This document shows, piece by piece, positions 1-5,208 of a stretch of DNA of 5,692 bases. The notes below the pieces were generated by a model that worked only from the letters and a program-made list of their open reading frames with translations, made no database searches and was not told the DNA's origin. Position numbers and translations under genes: made by a program. Origin of the DNA: Candidatus Eiseniibacteriota bacterium (GTDB lineage: Bacteria; Joyebacterota; Joyebacteria; Joyebacterales; Joyebacteraceae); contig DAOVNE010000106.1 of assembly GCA_030630395.1 (NCBI GenBank), positions 1 to 5,692 of the forward strand, in the 5' to 3' direction. Position 1 is the first letter of the stretch. The number at the start of each line of letters is the position of its first letter.

Positions 1-176
1 CAGTCTCCGCCGCCGCGGTACTTGAGCTGCGCGATCGTGATCTCCTGCCCCACATCACTCGCCGCGGCCTCTGAGATCGGAAGCAGAGCACCGGCGAGCA
101 GAACCGCGCTCACAAGCACCGAAAGGCCCAGGATGGACGCTCCGAATAGATGCACTGACCGACGTCTACGCTGCAT
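1..176 (-). CDS. N-terminus of a secreted protein, probable DUF4159 family (cut by left edge)
   Basis: Only the first 58 codons are visible; the frame is open to the window edge. The start ATG at 176-174 is preceded by AAGGAG with a 7-nt spacer. The protein begins MQRRRRSVHLF, followed by a hydrophobic stretch from about residue 11 to 34 and a small-residue region (SEAAAS, about 36-41) that fits signal peptidase I cleavage. This is a classic Sec signal peptide. The mature part opens with QEITIAQLKYRGGGD and the next codon starts with TG, allowing Trp or Cys. A strand ending in a Tyr-Gly-Gly-Asp-Trp-like segment resembles the beginning of DUF4159 proteins, an exported family of unknown function; this is recalled resemblance over about 15 residues, not a search. 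The gene follows the secDF terminator and is probably a separate transcription unit, although I could not find a convincing promoter in the 70 bp before it. The coding call and signal peptide are firm; the family is moderate. Confidence 0.72.
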   Translation of the reverse strand, partial: MQRRRRSVHLFGASILGLSVLVSAVLLAGALLPISEAAASDVGQEITIAQLKYRGGGD

Positions 177-189
177 GGTCTCTCTCCTT
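177..189 (-). promoter_or_regulatory. Ribosome binding site of the DUF4159-like gene
   Basis: On the minus strand AAGGAG occupies 189-184, followed by 7 nt and then ATG at 176. It fixes the start of a gene whose remainder lies outside the window. Confidence 0.75.
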
Positions 190-240
190 AGACCCTTACT
201 TAGACGCATCCTACCCAACATCAGTTCACTGCCTGCATCC

Positions 241-272
241 AAGAAACGGCGGCGCCCCGAAGAGCGCCGCCG
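241..272 (-). terminator. Intrinsic terminator of the secD-secF unit (UUCG tetraloop)
   Basis: On the minus strand a perfect 9-bp stem, CGGCGGCGC pairing with GCGCCGCCG, spans 272-264 and 255-247. It continues inward by a U-G and a C-G pair to a TTCG loop (261-258), i.e. the very stable C(UUCG)G tetraloop. TTTCTT (246-241) follows directly. The hairpin begins 31 nt after the secF stop codon, before the next gene. GC-rich stem, stable loop and U-rich tail make this a strong rho-independent terminator. Confidence 0.9.
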
Positions 273-303
273 AGAAGTGCATCTACTGTCGCCCTTCCGG
301 TAT

Positions 304-1212
304 CTACTTCCTGTGCTTCTTGGCCTCCGCGGCTATCTGCCACTCAACGACCAGCGGACTCGCCACATAGACCGATGAGTAGGTGCCGACAACAATGCCG
401 ACCATGAGCGCGAATGCGAAGTCCTTGATGACCTCTCCACCGAAGATGAACAGGCACAGCACAACAAGAAGTGTCGTCACTGAAGTGACGATGGTCCGGC
501 TCAGCGACTCATTGAGACTGGTGTTGACGATGTCCACGAAGCTCTTTCCGTAGAGCTTTCTTCTGTCTTCGCGGATCCTGTCGTAGATAACGATCGTGTC
601 GTTCAGCGAATACCCGACGATCGTCAGAAGAGCCGCGATAACAGGCAGCGTCAACCCGCGACCAGTAAGCGAGAAGAAGCCTAGTGTAATCGCCACATCG
701 TGAACGAGCGCAGCGACCGCACCGACGGCGAACTTGAACTCAAACCTGATCGAGATGTAGATCAGAATGCCGATCAGGGCATAGAGAATCGCCATCGCGG
801 CCTTGCCGCGAAGCTCCTGCCCAACCTTGGGGCCGACCAGCTCCTCGCGCATGAACTCAGCAGGGTTATCGGGCATGCTCTCATTGAGCGCCGTCAGGAC
901 CTCTCCAGCCGCATCGTGCTGTTTCGCCCAGTCGGCCGACATCCGGATGATGGCCTCGCGGTCACCTCCGAAGTGCTGTATCTCGGCCTCCTCAACACCG
1001 ATAGCCTCAAGCGTCGAGCGGATGTCCTCCGCCGACACGGGGTTCTCAAATCTCACCTGCAGAAGCACGCCGCCGGCGAAATCGATGCCCAGCTTCAGTC
1101 CACCCTGAACAACTACCGACACGACACCGATGAGGATGAGCGCTGCTGATAGAAAGAACGCAGCTCTGCGGTGCCCGAGGAAGTTGAATTTGGTGCCGAC
1201 AAGAAACTCCAT
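304..1212 (-). CDS. secF: Protein translocase subunit SecF
   Basis: SecF partners SecD in the inner-membrane complex that uses the proton motive force to help pull preproteins through SecYEG. The 302-residue length is normal for a stand-alone SecF. Visible features: TM1 at about 17-36; the family signature GIDFAGG at 42-48; a small extracytoplasmic domain at about 50-125; VGPKVG at 126-131; TM2 at about 138-156; TM3 at about 161-182; TM4 at about 188-210, leading into the conserved GYSLNDTIVIYDRIRE (200-215); a conserved NESLSRT segment (234-240); then TM5 at about 241-258 and TM6 at about 264-288. The short tail is basic. ATG 1212 is preceded by GGAGGA with a 7-nt spacer. The gene lies 49 bp after secD on the same strand and is followed by a terminator, so the two form an operon. 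No key motif is missing. Confidence 0.97.
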   Translation of the reverse strand: MEFLVGTKFNFLGHRRAAFFLSAALILIGVVSVVVQGGLKLGIDFAGGVLLQVRFENPVSAEDIRSTLEAIGVEEAEIQHFGGDREAIIRMSADWAKQHDAAGEVLTALNESMPDNPAEFMREELVGPKVGQELRGKAAMAILYALIGILIYISIRFEFKFAVGAVAALVHDVAITLGFFSLTGRGLTLPVIAALLTIVGYSLNDTIVIYDRIREDRRKLYGKSFVDIVNTSLNESLSRTIVTSVTTLLVVLCLFIFGGEVIKDFAFALMVGIVVGTYSSVYVASPLVVEWQIAAEAKKHRK

Positions 1213-1229
1213 ATTGTGTCCTCCAGTAT

Positions 1230-1252
1230 CGGAGCCGTCCTCACCCGCTCCG
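1230..1252 (-). repeat. Small inverted repeat between secD and secF
   Basis: CGGAGC (1252-1247) and GCTCCG (1235-1230) can pair as a 6-bp stem with an 11-nt loop in the 49-nt secD-secF spacer. Seven consecutive G on the plus strand (1252-1258) border it. There is no U-tract, so it is not an intrinsic terminator. It could act as an mRNA processing or stability hairpin or be chance in GC-rich DNA. Confidence 0.35.
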
Positions 1253-1261
1253 GGGGGGTCG

Positions 1262-2908
1262 CTAGATGCTCAGCTTCTTAACGTTCCACTTCACAGTGAT
1301 CAGATCGAACACCACCCGCGTTGCCACGATAGCAGTGAACATGCTCGCGAGGATTCCGAGTGAAAGCGTCACTCCGAATCCCTTGACCGGACCGCTGCCG
1401 AATCGGAGCAGCACGGCCGCCGCGATCAGTGTTGTCACGTTGGCATCCATGATGGTCATGAACGCGCGCTCGTAACCGTCGCGAATCGCTGCGCGGACTG
1501 TCTTCTGGTTTCTCAGCTCCTCCCGAATGCGCTCGAAGATGAGCACGTTCGCATCGACCGCCATTCCAATCGTAAGAATGAGGCCGGCGAGACCCGGAAG
1601 CGTAAGCGCCGGGCGCGGATTCACAGGAAGCGTCGCCATGATCCCGATAACGATCAGTATGTTGGCCACAAGAGCAGCCACGGCAACAACGCCGGACGCC
1701 TTGTAGTAGATAAGCATGAAGATGACGACGAGAAGGAAACCGATCGCCATCGCACGGAGACCCAGTGTGATTGAGTCCCTGCCGAGCGACGGACCGACCG
1801 TCCGTTCCTCGATCACGGTCATCGGCGCCGGCAACTTGCCTGCGCGGAGGATGATCGCGAGATCCTTCGCCTCTTCATCGGTGAAGCCACCTGTGATTGA
1901 GGTCGGCGTGCCGGAAGGTATCCGGGACTTGATGACCGGAGCCTTGTAGACAGAACCGTCCAGAACCACCGCCAGGTACTCACCTATATGCGATCCGGTG
2001 TGCGAGGCAAATGTCCTTCCGCCGGACCTCGACAGTCTCATCGAGACCCCTGGCGCGTTAGGATTGTCCTGGTCCAGCCCCGGCCTGACGTCCGCCGAGA
2101 CTATCGACGATCCCGTCAGGATCGCCTCCCGTTCCAGAACATAGAATGCCAGATAGCCCTCTTCTGTGCCGAAATGCCGCACATCCTGTGCCCAGGCTAT
2201 CCTGTAGCGGGGCATGCCCAGATCGGTCGGATGGGCAGGCAACACCGTGTCGAGATCGATCCTCTCCAGCTGCTCCTTGGCCCACGCCACATCCTTCTCA
2301 AGGAAGAACGGAAGCTGCTGCAGGTAGCGAGCGCGGATCGAGAATGGGTGTTCCTTCTCGAGCTGCTCACTCTCGGTCAGCGGAAGCCCTGTCTCGGATT
2401 CCAATGACATCTCGCCGCTTGCGACGAGGACCTCGACCAGCGCACGGTCAATCGATCGGAGAACGATATCGGTCTCGGCCGGTGGCGCAACCGCGATAAA
2501 CTCAAGCAGTGCTGTCCGCCCGATAAGCCGCTTCGCCCTCTGCTCGTCCTTCAAACCGGGCAGCTGAACGATTATTCTGTTCTCGCCTTCGATCTGGATG
2601 GATGGCTCGGCCACACCAAACTGATCGATCCGGTTCGTGATAACCTCAACGGCGCGCTCCATCGCGTCCACCGCCTCATCGGCCGGAAGCCCCTCCTTGT
2701 CCACCTCCAACACAATGTGCATTCCGCCCTGAAGGTCGAGACCCAAACTGAGGGAATTCGCCTTGAGGTCCTCGAGCTGTTCCGCAGCCATCTGTTCCTT
2801 CGCAGTCTCATCCATGGACAGAAAGCGGAACGTGTACGATGACCGCCACACTGCCAGAACAAGAACGAGCAGAACGAGGATGACCCTCCATCGCATGTTC
2901 GACGTCAT
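1262..2908 (-). CDS. secD: Protein translocase subunit SecD
   Basis: SecD is the larger half of the SecDF complex, with a big periplasmic P1 domain that binds emerging preprotein and six membrane helices. Visible features in order: TM1 at about 8-22; GLDLQGGMH (56-64); IDQFGVAEPSIQ (94-105) and IIVQLPG (112-118) in the P1 base; a variable region at about 140-250; LTGSSIVSA (264-272); LAVVLDGSVYKAPVI (312-326); TGGF (339-342); VGPSLG (371-376); and TM2-TM6 from about 380 to 535, including the conserved GMAVDANVLIFERIREEL (448-465) with the acidic residue linked to proton movement. At 548 residues it is somewhat shorter than E. coli SecD (about 615) and is not fused to SecF. ATG 2908 has GGAGGT 5 nt upstream; the Met at residue 5 is a less well spaced alternative. 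The usual neighbour yajC is absent; pdxJ lies upstream. The gene appears to have its own promoter at 3012-2984. Confidence 0.97.
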   Translation of the reverse strand: MTSNMRWRVILVLLVLVLAVWRSSYTFRFLSMDETAKEQMAAEQLEDLKANSLSLGLDLQGGMHIVLEVDKEGLPADEAVDAMERAVEVITNRIDQFGVAEPSIQIEGENRIIVQLPGLKDEQRAKRLIGRTALLEFIAVAPPAETDIVLRSIDRALVEVLVASGEMSLESETGLPLTESEQLEKEHPFSIRARYLQQLPFFLEKDVAWAKEQLERIDLDTVLPAHPTDLGMPRYRIAWAQDVRHFGTEEGYLAFYVLEREAILTGSSIVSADVRPGLDQDNPNAPGVSMRLSRSGGRTFASHTGSHIGEYLAVVLDGSVYKAPVIKSRIPSGTPTSITGGFTDEEAKDLAIILRAGKLPAPMTVIEERTVGPSLGRDSITLGLRAMAIGFLLVVIFMLIYYKASGVVAVAALVANILIVIGIMATLPVNPRPALTLPGLAGLILTIGMAVDANVLIFERIREELRNQKTVRAAIRDGYERAFMTIMDANVTTLIAAAVLLRFGSGPVKGFGVTLSLGILASMFTAIVATRVVFDLITVKWNVKKLSI

Positions 2909-2921
2909 TCACTACCTCCGC

Positions 2922-2949
2922 GGACGCGTCCCCTCCGGTCCCAGACGCG
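2922..2949 (-). promoter_or_regulatory. Inverted repeats in the secD leader next to the ribosome binding site
   Basis: The predicted 5' leader of secD contains CGCGTC (2949-2944) that can pair with GACGCG (2930-2925) around a 13-nt loop. The downstream arm is part of a perfect 10-bp palindrome GGACGCGTCC (2931-2922). The GGAGGT Shine-Dalgarno begins 3 nt further on, at 2919. A hairpin here could limit ribosome access, or the palindrome could be a protein site; neither is shown. The pairing is seen directly, the regulatory role is inference. Confidence 0.35.
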
Positions 2950-2983
2950 GTACGTGGTTTCCGGGTTCAAAACATAACTCTAT

Positions 2984-3012
2984 ATCATAGCTTGAGATGC
3001 GGGCGATGGCAA
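2984..3012 (-). promoter_or_regulatory. Sigma70-type promoter for secD-secF
   Basis: On the minus strand TTGCCA (3012-3007, 5 of 6 to TTGACA) and TATGAT (2989-2984, 5 of 6 to TATAAT) are separated by exactly 17 bp. The predicted start is a purine near 2979-2977, giving a leader of about 70 nt before ATG 2908. The surroundings are locally AT-richer than the coding DNA. It sits in the only sizeable gap in the window, where a promoter is expected. Confidence 0.7.
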
Positions 3013-3077
3013 TGGAAAATGATGGTTGAGCAGGTAATACATGGACAGATTGTCAGCCCCCGCGCAGGGATCCAAAG

Positions 3078-3794
3078 CTAGGCCGTTTCTATGAGGGAGA
3101 TCATCTCAGCTGTGGCCTCGCCCATTCCGACCAGAACAGCCCTCGAGACGACGCTATGACCGATGCTCAGCTCGTCGATCTCCTCTATGGCCGCTATCGG
3201 TGCGATGTTCAGATAGGTGAGCCCGTGCCCGCCGTGGGCTCTCATGCCCATTTCCTGTGCCGCTATCGCCGCGACTCGGACCTTCTCGAGTTCGCGCTCT
3301 ATTCGGACAGGGTCTCCGGTTTCAGCGTAGATACCGGTATGAAGCTCAACGATGTCGGCGCCGACGGCCTTTGCACGTCCAACCTGAACCACATCAGGGT
3401 CGATGAAGATGCTCACCGTGATTCCCGACTCCTTGAGCGTCGCGACGGCCTTCCTGACGCTCTCCTCCTCCGAGATGATATCGAGACCACCTTGAGTTGT
3501 CAGTTCACCGTCACCCTCAGGAACGAGCGTACACATCTGGGGGTGCACGTCCCGCGCGATGTCGAGCATCTCGTCAGACGTGCTCATCTCGAGATTGAGA
3601 ACTCCCGCGACGGTCTCCTTCATAAGCCTCAGGTCGCGGTCCTGAATGTGTCGCCGATCTCCCCTCAGGTGGATCGTGATTCCACAGGCCCCGGCGAGTT
3701 CCGCCTCGACGGCCGCCCAGACGGGATCCGGCTCACTGGCCATGCGAGCTTGCCTGATAGTGGCAACGTGGTCGACATTGACGGACAGCCTCAT
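3078..3794 (-). CDS. pdxJ: Pyridoxine 5'-phosphate synthase PdxJ
   Basis: PdxJ condenses 3-amino-2-oxopropyl phosphate with 1-deoxyxylulose 5-phosphate to pyridoxine 5'-phosphate in the cytoplasm, the final ring-forming step of DXP-dependent vitamin B6 synthesis. The 238-residue length matches the family (about 240), a single TIM barrel. Visible motifs: NVDHVATIRQAR (6-17), HLRGDRRHIQDRD (42-54), NLEM (67-70), LVPE (90-93), GGLD (102-105), SIFIDPD (128-134), ELHTG (150-154), GHGLTY (189-194) and IGHSVVSRAV (211-220), the phosphate-binding end. From memory of E. coli PdxJ, catalytic His45, Glu72 and His193 correspond here to His42, Glu69 and His190, all present with a constant offset of three. 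ATG 3794 has AGGAGG 7 nt upstream. It follows the YibQ-like gene by 89 bp with no clear promoter between, so co-transcription is likely. Its presence implies the DXP-type B6 route. Confidence 0.98.
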   Translation of the reverse strand: MRLSVNVDHVATIRQARMASEPDPVWAAVEAELAGACGITIHLRGDRRHIQDRDLRLMKETVAGVLNLEMSTSDEMLDIARDVHPQMCTLVPEGDGELTTQGGLDIISEEESVRKAVATLKESGITVSIFIDPDVVQVGRAKAVGADIVELHTGIYAETGDPVRIERELEKVRVAAIAAQEMGMRAHGGHGLTYLNIAPIAAIEEIDELSIGHSVVSRAVLVGMGEATAEMISLIETA

Positions 3795-3861
3795 GGGAAC
3801 TCCTCCTCATTGGTATACGATGCTACCGTGGCGCGCTGTGCGGCCGCCGTGTACAGAGCGA

Positions 3862-3883
3862 CCGGGCAAGAGCACGCGCCCGG
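3862..3883 (-). repeat. Inverted repeat directly after the YibQ-like stop codon
   Basis: On the minus strand CCGGGC (3883-3878) and GCCCGG (3867-3862) form a perfect 6-bp stem with a 10-nt loop, abutting the TAG at 3886-3884. The sequence after it (TCGCTCTG) has no U-tract, so I do not call an intrinsic terminator. It could protect the upstream mRNA 3' end or cause partial attenuation before pdxJ; it may also be neutral. Confidence 0.4.
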
Positions 3884-5092
3884 CTACTCTACAATCATGG
3901 AGACCGGCACGATTCGGCATCCACGCTCCCTCATTCCGGGGAGCATTCGCCTGAGAGCGTTCAAGGTCTCCTGTCTGGGGTGGCAGATGCCTATCGCGAC
4001 ACCCTTCCTTCTCGCCAGCTCCTCGAGGGCCTTGAGCTTGCCCTCAACGTCTCTGCGTCCCGTCTCATCCAATGTGCTGTCAAGGAACATGCTGCTTCTC
4101 GCCGTCGGAATCCCGGCACGCGATGCCTCGGCTCGAGCCACAGAGAGCGGGGTTGTCATGCTGTCGACGTAGAAGAACCCCCGCTCCTTGAGAACGTACA
4201 TAACACTTCTCATCGCGGAGGTGTCCTCTGTAAGTCTTGAGCCCATGTGGTTGTTCGCTCCGACAGCGTGAGGGATATCGGAGATGCACTCTCGGACCAT
4301 CTCCCCCATCTCGGATGCCGACTGCGAAAGCAGAAGGGCGCCGTCACCGGGATCTACACCGGGGTAGCCCTTGGGCTCCATGGGAAGGTGAACGAGCACT
4401 TCCTTCCCCGCCTCATGCGCAGCCTCGGCAACGGCCGGGGCGTGAGGTGTGTGCGGGAGAACGGCTATCGTCACGGCGTCATCGAGCGCGAGAAACCCCC
4501 GCGTCATCGCGGACATGTTGTGGCCGAAATCATCGATCACGATAGCGATCATCGGACCATCTTCTGCGATCGGGCGCTCAAGCGCCTCTGCCCCGAGAAC
4601 CTGCTCCTTCAGAACGAGGTGGTGCGTCTCGACGCCCTCGATTCCAAATCGCATATCGAGCGTCCGAAGATCGCGCCAGTCGGGGTTGCTCTCGCGCACC
4701 CGGAGTATCTCTCCCCCGGCCGAGCGCACTGCATTCGTGATCTCCAGATTGCAGCGATACAGCTTCTCACCCTGGGGAATGCGACCGCTCTTCTCCCAGG
4801 TGATTCGCTTGACTCCGTCCTCGCTCTTCTCCTCACGCACGCTATCGAGCCGCTCGATTTCCAGGGCGACCAATGCCCCATCTATCGCATCATTCACCCG
4901 CTCCGCCTGGCGCGAACTATCTCCGCCACTGAAGATGTGGGATGCGAGTTGTGCAAGCTTGCCACTCGAGCCGAGCTCTGCGATCACGAAGAGAGCGATG
5001 ATCACCATCGCAATAACCAGAAGCCACCGGCGGACGCGCGACATGGCGCGCGCTCTTTTCTCAAGTCTCGCCTTCTTGGATTGCCTAGCCAC
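3884..5092 (-). CDS. Divergent polysaccharide deacetylase (YibQ/DUF610-type), membrane anchored
   Basis: The C-terminal half belongs to the YibQ-like divergent polysaccharide deacetylase family, whose substrate is not established. A Lys/Arg-rich N-terminus (1-22) and one membrane helix (about 23-40) predict an N-in anchor with the rest outside the cytoplasm. Residues 60-170 form a spacer region of mixed helix and strand that I do not recognise. The deacetylase fold runs from about 181 to 400: AIVIDDFG (183-190) with the Asp pair, LPHTPH (212-217), VLVHLPMEP (232-240), GANNHMGS (278-285), FYVDSMTT (307-314), FLD (336-338) and GICHPR (368-373). The metal-site and acidic motifs of the family are thus present. 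GTG 5092 is chosen because GGAGGT lies 8 nt upstream; ATG 5044 (residue 17) has only a weak purine tract and would drop most of the basic segment. The gene has its own promoter and precedes pdxJ. Confidence 0.92.
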   Translation of the reverse strand: MARQSKKARLEKRARAMSRVRRWLLVIAMVIIALFVIAELGSSGKLAQLASHIFSGGDSSRQAERVNDAIDGALVALEIERLDSVREEKSEDGVKRITWEKSGRIPQGEKLYRCNLEITNAVRSAGGEILRVRESNPDWRDLRTLDMRFGIEGVETHHLVLKEQVLGAEALERPIAEDGPMIAIVIDDFGHNMSAMTRGFLALDDAVTIAVLPHTPHAPAVAEAAHEAGKEVLVHLPMEPKGYPGVDPGDGALLLSQSASEMGEMVRECISDIPHAVGANNHMGSRLTEDTSAMRSVMYVLKERGFFYVDSMTTPLSVARAEASRAGIPTARSSMFLDSTLDETGRRDVEGKLKALEELARRKGVAIGICHPRQETLNALRRMLPGMRERGCRIVPVSMIVE

Positions 5093-5110
5093 GATCGGGA
5101 ACCTCCCTCC
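5093..5110 (-). promoter_or_regulatory. Ribosome binding site deciding the GTG start of the YibQ-like gene
   Basis: Two overlapping Shine-Dalgarno cores on the minus strand, GGAGG (5110-5106) and GGAGGT (5106-5101), stand before GTG 5092; the second has an 8-nt spacer. This favours GTG 5092 over the in-frame ATG at 5044. If the promoter upstream is used, the mRNA would start almost at this site. Confidence 0.75.
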
Positions 5111-5116
5111 ACGCGG

Positions 5117-5145
5117 ATTCTATGGGGAGAGGCCCCGGCAGTCAA
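5117..5145 (-). promoter_or_regulatory. Near-consensus sigma70-type promoter for the YibQ-like gene and pdxJ
   Basis: On the minus strand TTGACT (5145-5140) and TAGAAT (5122-5117) each match consensus at 5 of 6 positions and are separated by exactly 17 bp. The start should fall near 5110, leaving a leader of about 18 nt that is little more than the ribosome binding site. It lies 11 bases beyond the terminator of the upstream gene. Such a strong match suggests constitutive housekeeping transcription. Confidence 0.8.
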
Positions 5146-5155
5146 TACGACACAG

Positions 5156-5182
5156 AAAAAGGGGGCGGTCTCCCGCCCCCTT
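5156..5182 (-). terminator. Intrinsic terminator of the upstream gene (GAGA loop)
   Basis: On the minus strand GGGGGCGG (5180-5173) pairs perfectly with CCGCCCCC (5168-5161) around a GAGA loop (5172-5169), a GNRA-type tetraloop. A run of five T (5160-5156) follows. Two A before the stem can add pairs with the first T. It starts 27 nt after the stop codon at 5209, and marks the boundary with the next transcription unit. Confidence 0.92.
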
Positions 5183-5208
5183 CCGAATTCCAATCTGGTT
5201 TTGGATTG

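Noticed and set aside
177..246. Promoter for the DUF4159-like gene with TAGGAT as -10
   Set aside because: The hexamer 17 bp upstream (GCAGGC) has no -35 character, and other spacings gave nothing better; I could not name a promoter.
22..378. Plus-strand open frame of 118 codons at the left edge
   Set aside because: It runs across the start of the secreted protein, the secDF terminator and the secF 3' end on the other strand, with no domain or translation signal.
2965..2990. Tiny upstream reading frames in the secD leader (ATG-ATA-stop, ATG-TTT-stop)
   Set aside because: They encode only two residues and have no ribosome binding site, so they do not resemble an arrest peptide such as VemP or SecM.
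3040..3077. Possible terminator after pdxJ: CCC-TGCGC-GGG and GACA-ATC-TGTC repeats
   Set aside because: The stems are only 3-4 bp and no U-tract follows either, so they do not support an intrinsic terminator.
3809..3835. Possible pdxJ promoter with TATACC or GTATAC as a -10 element
   Set aside because: At 16-18 bp upstream no hexamer resembles TTGACA, so only a -10-like string remains.
3840..3847. Perfect palindrome GCGGCCGC between the YibQ-like gene and pdxJ
   Set aside because: An 8-bp GC-only palindrome is expected by chance in GC-rich DNA and is not tied to any other signal.
3156..4172. Long plus-strand open frame of 338 codons opposite pdxJ and the YibQ-like gene
   Set aside because: It crosses two firmly identified genes on the other strand, has no recognisable domain or good ribosome binding site, and reads as an Arg/Asp/His-rich shadow of GC-rich coding DNA.
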